A stretch of 64,000 nt of DNA from Streptomyces sp. NRRL WC-3626 (GTDB lineage Bacteria; Actinomycetota; Actinomycetes; Streptomycetales; Streptomycetaceae). A model generated the notes under the pieces. That model was not told the DNA's origin. It was given only the letters and a program-made list of their open reading frames with translations, and ran no database searches. The stretch spans positions 248,001 through 312,000 of the forward strand of contig NZ_JOCA01000006.1 of assembly GCF_000718785.1 (NCBI RefSeq), in the 5' to 3' direction. Made by a program: the position numbers and the translations under genes. This document shows, one piece after another, positions 34,863-45,410 of this stretch (position 1 is its first letter; each line of letters begins with the position of its first letter).

Positions 34863-37166
34863 GTGACCAACATCCCCGAGACCGGCCGCAGCCCCCGGGT
34901 CCAGATCCGGCTCGTCGTCATCCAGGTCCTCGTCATCTCCCTCCTCGGCACCCTCGGCGGGCGCCTGTGGTACCTCCAGATCCGCGAGGGCGAGGCCTAC
35001 GCCAAGGAAGCCTCCGGCAACCACGTCCAGCAGGTCGTCCAGCCCGCCGTCCGCGGCTCCATCCTGGACGCCCGCGGAGTGGCCCTCGCGGACAACGAGA
35101 CCCGCCTGGTCGTCTCCGCCTCCCGCACCGACCTGCTGAAGATGAAGGACGACGGCAAGTCCGTCCTCACCAAACTCGCCGGCGTCCTCGGCATGGACGC
35201 CCAGGAGGTCATCCAGAAGGTCCGCCTCTGCGACGCCGAAACCCCCCAGCCCTGCTGGAACGGCTCGCCGTACCAGCCCATCCCCATCACCGACGAGGCC
35301 TCCGCCAAACAGGCCCTGCAGATCCGCGAACGCGCCGAGGACTTCCCCGGCATCACCGCCGAACCGCAGGCACTGCGCCGCTACGCGAACCCCGGCAAGG
35401 CCAACACCGCCCAGGTCCTCGGCTATCTCTCGCCCGTCACCGACGAGGAGATCACCAAGGCCCAGGACACCAGCTCGCCCTATCTGCGCTCCGACATGGT
35501 CGGCCGGTCCGGCCTGGAGCGGCAGTACGACAAGCAGCTGCGCGGCAAGGCCGGCGTCACCCGCTACGAGGTCGACAACCTCGGCCGTGTCATCGGCCAG
35601 GCCGAGGCCGACCCCGCCCAGCCCGGCGCCAACCTCGTCACCAGCATCGACTCCCGGGTCCAGCGCATCGCGGAGTACGAGCTGAACGAGGCGATGAAGG
35701 CCGCCCGCAAGGAACACGACCGCAACACCAACCGCAACTACGAGGCGGACTCCGGCGCCGTCGTCGTCATGGAGGCCAAGACCGGCCGCGTCGTCGCCAT
35801 GGCCTCCAACCCGACCTACGACCCCAACGCCTGGGTCGGCGGTATCTCCGCCAAGGACTACACCGCCCTCACCAGCAAGAAGTCCAACTACCCGCTGCTC
35901 AACCGCGCCATCCAGGGACAGTCGGCACCCGGCTCCATCTTCAAGGTCATCCCGACGGCCGCCGCCATACAGGCCGGCTACTCCTTCGAAGGCCCCTACA
36001 ACTGCTCCAGCTCGTACTCCATCGGCAACCAGGTCTTCAAGAACTTCGAATCCCAGAACCACGGCCCGATCAGCCTCGGCCGCGCCCTCGAGGTCTCCTG
36101 CGACACCGTCTTCTACGCGCTCTCCCACGAGGAGTGGAAGCGCGACGGCGGCAACAAGCCGAAGAAGGACGCCAACGACTGGTTCTACAAGACCGCCCAC
36201 CAGTTCGGCCTCGGCGACGAAACCGGCATCGACCTGCCCAACGAGGTCACCGGCCGTGTCCCCGACCGCCAGTGGAAGCTCGACTACTGGACGGCCAACA
36301 AGGACGTCTGGTGCAAGACCGGCAAGAAGGACGGCAGCTACGCCGAGAAGATCGCCTACGAGAACTGCCTCGAAGGCAACCGACTGCGCGCCGGTGACTC
36401 CGTCAACTACTCCATCGGCCAGGGCGACACCCTCGTCACCCCCATCCAGATGGCCACCATCTACGCCGCCATCTCCAACGGCGGCACCCTCTACGACCCC
36501 ACCGTCGGCAAGGCCGTCATCAGCCCCGACGGCAGCACCGTCACGGAGATCGAGCCCAAGGCGCACGGCAAGCTGCCCACGTCGAAGAAGACGCTGAGCC
36601 AGATGGACGAGGCCCTCGCGGGAGTCGCCACCCGCGGTACGGCCGCCTGGCGCTTCGGCGGCTGGCCGCAGGACGAGATCCCGATGCACGCCAAGACCGG
36701 TACGGCCGAGGTCTACGGCAAGCAGACCACCTCCTGGTTCGCCACGTACACCAAGGACTACTCGATCGTCATGACGATCTCCCAGGGCGGTACGGGCTCC
36801 GGCGCCTCGGGCCCCGCCGTACGCAACATCTACAACGCCCTGTACGGCGTCTCCGAGGACGGCGAGATCGACAAGAAGAAGGCGCTCCTCTACACGCCGC
36901 AGAAGAACCTCCCGAAGGTCCGCACCGACGGCACCATCAAGTCCCCGAAGGTCGCCAAGGACCCCGCCAAGGACCGGGTGAGCCCCTCGCCCGACGCCGG
37001 GGCCACCACCCCGCAGCAGGACCCCGCCGACCCCCAGCAGACGGGCACGGTCCCCTCACCGGAGATCGGCAACCGCCAGACCCGCCGCCGGCACCGGCGA
37101 CGACGCGGCGGCACCGGCCGCACGGGCGCCACCGGCGGCACCGGAACGCGGAGGGCGGCGGCATGA
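34863..37166 (+). CDS. mrdA: Penicillin-binding protein 2 (class B transpeptidase)
   Basis: A 767-residue class B PBP crosslinking peptidoglycan. A short cytoplasmic head and one transmembrane helix (VVIQVLVISLLGTLGGRLWYL) are followed by the pedestal (QPAVRGSILDARGVALADN). The transpeptidase domain shows S358-xx-K361 (GSIFK), the SCD triad motif in EVSCDTVFY and K611-T-G in HAKTGTAEV. The last 100 residues are a Pro/Gln/Thr-rich and finally Arg-rich extension (RRRHRRRRGG), unusual for PBP2. The GTG follows GGGGAGGAAGCCGC. It overlaps rodA by ATGA, so the two partner proteins are coupled in translation. Confidence 0.96.
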   Translation: MTNIPETGRSPRVQIRLVVIQVLVISLLGTLGGRLWYLQIREGEAYAKEASGNHVQQVVQPAVRGSILDARGVALADNETRLVVSASRTDLLKMKDDGKSVLTKLAGVLGMDAQEVIQKVRLCDAETPQPCWNGSPYQPIPITDEASAKQALQIRERAEDFPGITAEPQALRRYANPGKANTAQVLGYLSPVTDEEITKAQDTSSPYLRSDMVGRSGLERQYDKQLRGKAGVTRYEVDNLGRVIGQAEADPAQPGANLVTSIDSRVQRIAEYELNEAMKAARKEHDRNTNRNYEADSGAVVVMEAKTGRVVAMASNPTYDPNAWVGGISAKDYTALTSKKSNYPLLNRAIQGQSAPGSIFKVIPTAAAIQAGYSFEGPYNCSSSYSIGNQVFKNFESQNHGPISLGRALEVSCDTVFYALSHEEWKRDGGNKPKKDANDWFYKTAHQFGLGDETGIDLPNEVTGRVPDRQWKLDYWTANKDVWCKTGKKDGSYAEKIAYENCLEGNRLRAGDSVNYSIGQGDTLVTPIQMATIYAAISNGGTLYDPTVGKAVISPDGSTVTEIEPKAHGKLPTSKKTLSQMDEALAGVATRGTAAWRFGGWPQDEIPMHAKTGTAEVYGKQTTSWFATYTKDYSIVMTISQGGTGSGASGPAVRNIYNALYGVSEDGEIDKKKALLYTPQKNLPKVRTDGTIKSPKVAKDPAKDRVSPSPDAGATTPQQDPADPQQTGTVPSPEIGNRQTRRRHRRRRGGTGRTGATGGTGTRRAAA

Positions 37167-38365
37167 CCGGCGGCGTCAACAGCTTCCAGGTCTCCGGCTA
37201 CGGGCCGGAGCGGGCCGGCTGGACACGGGTCCTCGCCCGCGACTCCCTGGCCCGGCGACTCGACTGGCCGATACTGTTCTCCGCGCTCGCCCTCTCCCTG
37301 CTGGGCTCGCTCCTGGTCTACTCGGCCACCCGCAACCGCACCGAACTCAACCAGGGCGACCCCTACTACTTCCTGGTCCGGCACTGGCTCAACACCGGCA
37401 TCGGACTCGCCCTGATGGTCGGCGTCCTCTGGCTCGGCCACCGCACCCTGCGCACGGCCGTGCCCCTGCTCTACGGCGCCTCGCTCTTCCTGATCCTGCT
37501 CGTCCTCACCCCCCTGGGCTCCACCATCAACGGCGCCCACTCCTGGATCAAACTCCCCGGCGGCTTCTCCCTCCAGCCCTCCGAGTTCGTGAAACTCACG
37601 ATCATCCTCGGCATGGCCATGCTGCTCGCCGCCCGCGTCGACGCCGGCGACAAGCCCTACCCCGACCACCGCACGGTCCTCCAGGCCCTCGGCCTGGCCG
37701 TCGTCCCCATGCTGATCGTGATGCTCATGCCCGACCTCGGGTCGGTCATGGTCATGGTCATCATCGTGCTCGGCGTACTGCTCGCCTCCGGCGCCTCCAA
37801 CCGCTGGATCTTCGGCCTGCTCGGCGCCGGGGCGGCCGGCGCCATCACCGTCTGGCAGCTCGGCATCCTCGACGAGTACCAGATCAACCGCTTCGCCGCC
37901 TTCGCCAACCCCGAACTCGACCCCGCCGGCGTCGGCTACAACACCAACCAGGCCCGCATCGCCATCGGCTCCGGCGGACTCACCGGCTCCGGCCTCTTCC
38001 ACGGCTCCCAGACCACCGGCCAGTTCGTCCCCGAACAGCAGACCGACTTCGTCTTCACCGTCGCCGGTGAGGAACTCGGCTTCGTCGGCGGCGCCCTCAT
38101 CATCGGCCTGCTCGGCGTCATCCTCTGGCGCGCCTGCCGCATCGCCCGCGACACCACCGACCTGTACGGCACCGTCGTGGCCGCCGGCATCGTCGCCTGG
38201 TTCGCCTTCCAGGCCTTCGAGAACGTCGGCATGACCCTCGGCATCATGCCCGTCACCGGCCTCCCGCTGCCGTTCGTCTCCTACGGCGGCTCCTCGATGT
38301 TCGCCGTCTGGCTGGCCGTCGGCCTGCTGCAGTCGATCCGGATACAACGGCCGATGTCCGCGTGA
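37163..38365 (+). CDS. rodA: SEDS-family peptidoglycan glycosyltransferase RodA
   Basis: A 400-residue membrane protein with about ten transmembrane helices. Family signatures include GAHSWIKLPGGFSLQPSEFVKL, NPELDPAGVGYNTNQARIAIGSGGLTGSG (in two parts), PEQQTDFVFTVAGEELGFVG, and GLPLPFVSYGGSSMFA near the C terminus. SEDS proteins polymerise lipid II glycan strands together with a class B PBP, here the gene directly upstream with which it shares a 4-base overlap. In Streptomyces the mre-linked RodA homologue has been called Sfr. The CYTH-CHAD gene starts 63 bases later from its own promoter-like site. Confidence 0.95.
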   Translation: MTGGVNSFQVSGYGPERAGWTRVLARDSLARRLDWPILFSALALSLLGSLLVYSATRNRTELNQGDPYYFLVRHWLNTGIGLALMVGVLWLGHRTLRTAVPLLYGASLFLILLVLTPLGSTINGAHSWIKLPGGFSLQPSEFVKLTIILGMAMLLAARVDAGDKPYPDHRTVLQALGLAVVPMLIVMLMPDLGSVMVMVIIVLGVLLASGASNRWIFGLLGAGAAGAITVWQLGILDEYQINRFAAFANPELDPAGVGYNTNQARIAIGSGGLTGSGLFHGSQTTGQFVPEQQTDFVFTVAGEELGFVGGALIIGLLGVILWRACRIARDTTDLYGTVVAAGIVAWFAFQAFENVGMTLGIMPVTGLPLPFVSYGGSSMFAVWLAVGLLQSIRIQRPMSA

Positions 38366-38416
38366 CCACGCCGGACGCGCGGCGGCAGCCCACTGCCGTC
38401 GCGCGCCCACGGCGAC

Positions 38417-38422
38417 TAGATT
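38417..38422 (+). promoter_or_regulatory. Predicted -10 box of a leaderless CYTH-CHAD transcript
   Basis: TAGATT ends six bases before the ATG at 38429 and there is no ribosome site, so the message is probably leaderless. Confidence 0.5.
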
Positions 38423-38428
38423 CGGTTC

Positions 38429-40000
38429 ATGGCGGACATCAAGCGCGAGATCGAGCGAAAGTACGACTCCGACGACAGCCGACTGCCCGACCTGACCCGC
38501 GTACCCGGCGTGGCGGCCGTCCACGACAGAGGCGTCACCCACCTCGACGCCACGTACCACGACACCGCGGACGAACGCCTCGCCGCGTCGTCCATCACCC
38601 TGCGCCACCGCACCGGCGGCTCCGACGCCGGCTGGCATCTGAAGTTCCCCGTCGCCCCCGGAGTGCGCGACGAGATCCGCGCCCCGCTCTCCGACACCCT
38701 CCCGGACGAACTCGCCGCCCTCGTCCGCTCCCGCGTCCGCGACCACGCACTCCTGCCCGTCGTCCGGCTGCGCTCCGACCGCGACGTACGCCACCTCGTC
38801 GACGCCGACGGACGGCTGCTCGCCGAGGTCAGCGTCGACACCGTCCACGCCGAACGCCTCACCGGCACCGGCGGCACCGCCCGGTGGACCGAGATCGAGG
38901 TCGAACTCGCCGACGACGGCGACCCCGCCTTCCTCGACAAGGTCGACAAACGCCTCCGCAAAGCCGGCGTACGCCCCTCCGCCTCCGCCTCCAAACTCGC
39001 CAGGGCCCTCGCCGACACGGCACCCTCCGGCACCAGGACCCCCGCCGGCACCGGCGCCCCCGCCACCGCCCCGGACGCCGCCCCACGGCAGAAACGCAGG
39101 TCACGACCGGCCGGCACACCCGTCACCGCCGGCGACCACGTCCTCGCCCACATCCGCGCCCAGCGCGACGCCCTCGTCGAGCTCGACCCCGCCGTACGCC
39201 AGGACGTCCCCGACTCCGTGCACCGTATGCGAGTCGCCACCCGCCGCCTGCGCAGCACCTTCCGCACCTTCCGCACCGTCCTCGACCGCGAGGTGACCGA
39301 CCCCGTCGGCGCCGACCTGAAATGGCTCGCCGCCGAGCTGGGCGTCGACCGCGACCAGGAGGTGCTCGCCGAACGCCTCCGCTCCTCCCTCGCCGCCCTC
39401 CCCGACACCCTCGTCACCGGCCCCGTGGGCCACCGGCTCGGCACCTGGGCCGAGACCCGCCACGCCGCCGCCCACGGCCACCTCACCGGCATCCTCGACT
39501 CCCCCCGCCACCTCGCCCTCCTCGACCGGCTGGACGCCCTGCTCGCCGACCCGCCCCTGCGCCCGAAGGCGGCGGCCCGGCCGGACAAGGTCCTCACCAA
39601 GGCCGTACGCAAGGACCTCGACACACTCGCCGCCCTCGTCAGCCGCGCCCTCGACCTCCCGCCCGGCACCGACCGCGACCTCGCCCTCCACGACGCCCGC
39701 AAGAAGACCAAGCGCACCCGCTACGCCGCCGAGGCCGCCACGCCCGCACTCGGCACCCCCGCCAAGGACCTGGCCAGGGACATGAAGTCGCTCCAGACCC
39801 TGCTCGGCGACCACCAGGACAGCGTCATGGCCCGCGGCACCCTGCGCGAACTCGCCGCCGTCGCCCACGCCGCGGGCGAGAGCGCCTTCACCTACGGCGT
39901 CCTCCACGGCCGCGAGGAACGCCGCGCCGAACTCGCGGAGGCCGCCCTCCCCGAGGCCTGGAGCTCCATCACGAGGGACCTTCGGCCCTGGACAACGTAG
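38429..40000 (+). CDS. CYTH-CHAD domain protein (polyphosphate-linked)
   Basis: A 523-residue two-domain protein. The N-terminal CYTH triphosphate tunnel domain (about 1-195) opens with the EIERK metal/phosphate motif at residues 7-11, then ITLRHRTGG and WHLKFPV. After a linker of about 30 Pro/Ala-rich residues, the C-terminal CHAD domain (about 225-515) has VHRMRVATRRLRSTFRTF, HDARKKTKRTRYAAE and LLGDHQDSV, with conserved His and basic residues that bind polyphosphate. CYTH enzymes hydrolyse inorganic triphosphate or make cyclic AMP, so a triphosphatase on polyphosphate granules is most likely. Confidence 0.9.
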   Translation: MADIKREIERKYDSDDSRLPDLTRVPGVAAVHDRGVTHLDATYHDTADERLAASSITLRHRTGGSDAGWHLKFPVAPGVRDEIRAPLSDTLPDELAALVRSRVRDHALLPVVRLRSDRDVRHLVDADGRLLAEVSVDTVHAERLTGTGGTARWTEIEVELADDGDPAFLDKVDKRLRKAGVRPSASASKLARALADTAPSGTRTPAGTGAPATAPDAAPRQKRRSRPAGTPVTAGDHVLAHIRAQRDALVELDPAVRQDVPDSVHRMRVATRRLRSTFRTFRTVLDREVTDPVGADLKWLAAELGVDRDQEVLAERLRSSLAALPDTLVTGPVGHRLGTWAETRHAAAHGHLTGILDSPRHLALLDRLDALLADPPLRPKAAARPDKVLTKAVRKDLDTLAALVSRALDLPPGTDRDLALHDARKKTKRTRYAAEAATPALGTPAKDLARDMKSLQTLLGDHQDSVMARGTLRELAAVAHAAGESAFTYGVLHGREERRAELAEAALPEAWSSITRDLRPWTT

Positions 40001-40064
40001 GGACCGCCCCTCGAGCCGGGTTACGCTGAATGGTCCCCCCTGTCAGCACACAAAGGTTCGCGAG

Positions 40065-42023
<1,959 letters not shown>

Positions 42024-42057
42024 AACGAGGGCTACCCGGAGGCCCCGCCCGTGGCCA

Positions 42058-42106
42058 CCCCGCCCCTGGAGGCCCCCACCGACGGTGGGGGCCTCCAGGG
42101 GCGGGG
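42058..42106. terminator. Bidirectional terminator after the radical SAM gene
   Basis: A perfect stem of about 23 bp (CGCCCCTGGAGGCCCCCACC and its complement plus flanking C/G pairs) with a GAC loop, between convergent genes. Confidence 0.9.
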
Positions 42107-42111
42107 GAGGT

Positions 42112-42843
42112 TTACGGGGTGTGGTGGCCCGGGTGGGCCATGGGGGGCCGTCCGCGGTGGCGGGGGGCGGCGCGGCGGGGTGGGCGGGTGAGGGTGATCT
42201 GGCGGACCAGTTGCTGGAAGCAGGCCAGGGCGGCCGCGCCCGGGAGGGCCGCCGCGGCCGTGTCGGTGAGGGTGCGGGGAGCCTGGGCGACGCAGAGCAC
42301 CACCGCGACGGTCGAGAAGAGCAGGACGACGAACCACGAGTGCAGCGCGCGCCGTTGGTGCAGTGCCGCGCGCAGGATGGACAGCGTGCCCGCCAGCCAG
42401 GGGCCGTAGACCAGCACGGGCCACCAGGCCGAGGAGTCGCCGCTGCTGTGGGCCGTGGTGACGAGGAGCAGCGGCTCGTAGGTGACGACGCCGCTGAAGA
42501 CGCTCACCATCGCCACGGTGACCGCGGCCAGGGCGGCGGTGACATAGCTGGCGAGGCGGAGTGCGTCGGGGCGTTTGCGGGGTGGTTTGCGATGGCCGCG
42601 CGGTGCCGGCGCGCGCAGGGGCGGGAGCTGCGCCGTGATGTCCTGGAGGCTGCCCATGGGGCTGTCGGCGGGGGGATCGGTGACCGGGGTCTCCTCGCGG
42701 GGCCCCGGCATGGTGACCCGGGAGTATTCCTCGCTGCGGGCCTCCTGGAGCAGATAGGCGAGTTCCTCGGCGGGGTCCCAGTGCGGTACGGGCGGTTCCA
42801 TGGGCTCCGCGTAGACGAGAGGGTCGTAGCGTTCGTCATTCAT
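42112..42843 (-). CDS. DUF2637-like four-helix membrane protein, function unknown
   Basis: A 243-residue protein. The first 95 residues are hydrophilic, acidic then basic (RGHRKPPRKRPDALR). About four hydrophobic segments follow (YVTAALAAVTVAMVSVFSGVV, WWPVLVYGPWLAGTLSIL, WFVVLLFSTVAVVLCVA, ALPGAAALACFQQL). The pattern SGVVTY...WPVLVYGPW resembles the DUF2637 membrane proteins common in Streptomyces, but this assignment is tentative. Ribosome binding is weak. It is transcribed divergently from the repeat protein across a 272-base AT-richer gap. Confidence 0.65.
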   Translation of the reverse strand: MNDERYDPLVYAEPMEPPVPHWDPAEELAYLLQEARSEEYSRVTMPGPREETPVTDPPADSPMGSLQDITAQLPPLRAPAPRGHRKPPRKRPDALRLASYVTAALAAVTVAMVSVFSGVVTYEPLLLVTTAHSSGDSSAWWPVLVYGPWLAGTLSILRAALHQRRALHSWFVVLLFSTVAVVLCVAQAPRTLTDTAAAALPGAAALACFQQLVRQITLTRPPRRAAPRHRGRPPMAHPGHHTP

Positions 42844-42937
42844 GTCAGCCGGCCGCGCCGATCCTGCGGGCGGAGACGTCGGATTGCCATGAATTCCCCC
42901 CGTCGGGCCTGATGAGCCCGGACATGCTTGCCTTCGT

Positions 42938-43075
42938 CATATAGCGAATAACGGCGGGTCTTTCGCTTGGATGCGTGGCGAATGAGTGAACGGCCGGAGG
43001 GAAAATTTGTTTATAGAAGTCGCGACATTCCTATGTCGGATCGGCGTTCAGCATATGAGGTAAACAATCTCGGGC
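42938..43075. promoter_or_regulatory. AT-rich divergent promoter region with an inverted repeat
   Basis: This stretch is clearly richer in A and T than its surroundings. It holds TTTATAGA rightward, CTATATGA leftward and the inverted repeat CGACAT-TCCT-ATGTCG (43023-43038), a plausible operator between two divergent membrane-protein genes. Confidence 0.45.
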
Positions 43076-43115
43076 GGGTGGCATCCGGGCGGGACGCGGC
43101 TGCGTCTCCACAGGC

Positions 43116-44174
43116 ATGGATCTGGAGAAGCCGCCCGTCCGGCCCGCCGTCGCGCCCGCGGGGGAGGGCTGTCTCGTCGTGGCGGTCCGCGTGCCCGTGC
43201 GGATCGTGGCGCTGGTGCTGGTCGTGCCGGTGCGGCTGGTGTGGGACGCGCTGGTCGTCGTGGGGCGGTTCCTGAACGGCACGCTGTTCCGGCCGCTCGG
43301 GCGGGCGCTGCTGTGGCTGGGGCGGGCGGTGTTCGTGTGGCCGTTCGTCGGGCTGTGGCGGTATGCGCTGGTGCCGCTCGGCAGGGCTCTGGCCTGGCTC
43401 GGGAATGTGCTGCTGGTCGTTCCGGCCATCGCCTGCTACCGCCATGTGCTGACTCCGCTCGGCCATGCGGCGCTCTGGCTGTACGCGCGTGTGCTGACGC
43501 CGGTCGGTCATGTGCTGGCCGCGATCGGGGCCGGGCTGTGGGCGGGCGTGGGGTGGCTGGGGCGGTATCTCGTCGTCGTGCCGTCGGTGGGGCTGTACCG
43601 GTGGGTCCTCGTGCCGGTGGGGCGGGCGGTCGCCTGGTGCGTGAGGGGTGTGGTGTGGCTGGTGACGACGGTCGTCACCGGGACCGGCGTCGCGCTGTAC
43701 TGGATCACCCGGGTTCTGCTGGTGCTGCCCGCGCTCGCGGTGTGGCGGTGGGTGCTGGCGCCGGTGGGGCGGGTGCTCGCCGTCGTCGCGCGGGAGGCCG
43801 GGGACGCCCTCGGGCATGCCTGGCGGGTCGCCGGGTACGTCTCGCTCGCCGTGGGGCGGTTCCTCGGAGCTCTCTTCCGGTGGGTGTTCGTGGAGCCGGT
43901 GCGGTGGGTGTACCGGAGTGTGCTGACGCCGGTGGGGCACGCGGTGCGCGACGCCGTGCTGCGGCCGGCCGCCGAGGCGGGCCGCCGTGTGGGACGCGCC
44001 ACACATCAGGCCCTCGCCGCCGCCCGCGTGAGTGTCCGTCAGGCCCGCGCGGACATCCGGCGGGTGCTCGTCGGTGAGCCCAAGGGGCCGCGTTCCAAAG
44101 GAGATCGGGAACGCGCGAAGGTGCGCGCGGAGCGAAATGTGAGCGATCGTCAGGATGTGCTGACGAAGGGGTGA
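43116..44174 (+). CDS. Hydrophobic PxG-repeat membrane protein, unrecognised
   Basis: A 352-residue protein built from degenerate hydrophobic repeats. The core unit is [VL]P-x4-x-[WY]R-x-x-L-x-P-[LV]-G-[RH]-x3-W. Four full copies begin near residues 76, 103, 156 and 205. PxG elements occur at 60, 87, 114, 129, 167, 216 and 272. The segments between are hydrophobic and rich in Trp, Val and Leu. The last 70 residues are highly basic and hydrophilic. Unlike its neighbours, codons favour G over C at the third position (CTG, GTG, GGG, CGG). No family is recognised. The MHYT gene follows 95 bases later. The ribosome site is weak. Confidence 0.7.
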   Translation: MDLEKPPVRPAVAPAGEGCLVVAVRVPVRIVALVLVVPVRLVWDALVVVGRFLNGTLFRPLGRALLWLGRAVFVWPFVGLWRYALVPLGRALAWLGNVLLVVPAIACYRHVLTPLGHAALWLYARVLTPVGHVLAAIGAGLWAGVGWLGRYLVVVPSVGLYRWVLVPVGRAVAWCVRGVVWLVTTVVTGTGVALYWITRVLLVLPALAVWRWVLAPVGRVLAVVAREAGDALGHAWRVAGYVSLAVGRFLGALFRWVFVEPVRWVYRSVLTPVGHAVRDAVLRPAAEAGRRVGRATHQALAAARVSVRQARADIRRVLVGEPKGPRSKGDRERAKVRAERNVSDRQDVLTKG

Positions 44175-44269
44175 CGTGCGCCGTTGTTCCCCTCTCGTTT
44201 GGTTTTGCGTGGCATCCACATGTAAATGTCTGCTCACAGGAACTGCACAACTGGAGAGGCGCACCGAGC

Positions 44270-45235
44270 ATGCAAGGCACAGTGGACGGGTTCAACTACG
44301 GCCTGGTCACGCCCGTGGCGGCCTATCTGGTCGCCTGCCTGGGCGGCGCCCTGGGGCTGCGCTGCACCACCAGGTCGCTGCGTACGGACGGCCACTCGTG
44401 GAAGCCGGGCTGGCTCGCCCTCGGGGCGGCGTCGATCGGCTGCGGCATCTGGACGATGCACTTCATCGCGATGCTGGGCTTCACCGTGGAGGAGACCTCC
44501 ATCCGGTACGACCTCCCGCTCACCCTGCTCAGCCTCGCCGTCGCCGTCGTCGTCGTGGGCATCGGTGTGTTCATCGTCGGCTACCGGGGCGTGGGCACGC
44601 CGACGCTGCTCACCGCGGGCACCGTCACCGGGCTCGGGGTCGCGGGCATGCACTACATCGGTATGGCGAGCATGCGGATGGGCGGTGCGTTCGCGTACGA
44701 ACCGGTGCTGGTGGTCCTGTCGGTGGTGATCGCCGTGGCGGCCGCCACCGCGGCGCTGTGGGCGGCCGTGTCGGTCCGCGGGTTCCTGCCGAGCGTCGGC
44801 GCCAGCCTGGTCATGGGCGTCGCCGTCACGGGGATGCACTACACCGGCATGTCGGCCATGAGCGTCCACCTCCACGGGACGGGCGGCGGCAGCGGCGGCG
44901 GTACGCAGATGATGTCGGTCGTGCTGTCGATGCTGCTCGGTCCGCTCGTCTTCCTGCTGATCGCCACGGCGGTGGTCATGTTCGACCCGCTGCTCATCTC
45001 GGGCGACGACGGCCGGCCGGCGCGGCCCGCCAACCCGCCGGCGAGCCACCGGGCCGGTGCGGCCGGGACCGCCGCCGGACCCGTGCCCACGCCGAACCGC
45101 CCGGTGCCGCCCGCCCACACCGGGGACTCCCACTCCCTGTACGCGGATCCCTGGGCCCAGGGCACCGGCGGAAACGTTTCGCCGCACACGCCCGGTGACC
45201 CGGGCCGGGGCCAGGACCGCCCCGCCGCCTGGTGA
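44270..45235 (+). CDS. MHYT-domain integral membrane sensor without output domain
   Basis: A 321-residue protein with about seven hydrophobic segments carrying three MHYT-type motifs: MHFI at 63-66, MHYI at 127-130 and MHYT at 189-192. The paired Met/His residues are proposed to bind copper and sense oxygen, CO or NO. In most bacteria the domain is joined to GGDEF, EAL or kinase modules. Here it is followed only by a Pro/Gly-rich tail of about 80 residues (NPPASHRAGAAGTAAGP), so any signal must pass to another protein. GGAGAGG precedes the ATG. Confidence 0.88.
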   Translation: MQGTVDGFNYGLVTPVAAYLVACLGGALGLRCTTRSLRTDGHSWKPGWLALGAASIGCGIWTMHFIAMLGFTVEETSIRYDLPLTLLSLAVAVVVVGIGVFIVGYRGVGTPTLLTAGTVTGLGVAGMHYIGMASMRMGGAFAYEPVLVVLSVVIAVAAATAALWAAVSVRGFLPSVGASLVMGVAVTGMHYTGMSAMSVHLHGTGGGSGGGTQMMSVVLSMLLGPLVFLLIATAVVMFDPLLISGDDGRPARPANPPASHRAGAAGTAAGPVPTPNRPVPPAHTGDSHSLYADPWAQGTGGNVSPHTPGDPGRGQDRPAAW

Positions 45236-45410
45236 CCCCGGTCCCGGACACCGGCGAGCGCGGGGGCACCCCGTCCGCCGGGAACCGGCGGCCCGCCTCG
45301 CGCGTACTCTGAGTGGGACCACGACCCCGGCACCGTCCGGCCGTCGTCGTACCGCCGTACGCTAGAAGGGAGGCGCGCCCCGCGCCCCCTTGCAACAAGG
45401 AGAAGATCCA

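Noticed and set aside
42967..43275. Possible 102-residue gene in the gap upstream of the repeat protein
   Set aside because: It runs through the AT-rich promoter region into the repeat-protein gene in another frame, and its second half is the Ser/Trp/Arg shadow typical of a wrong frame.
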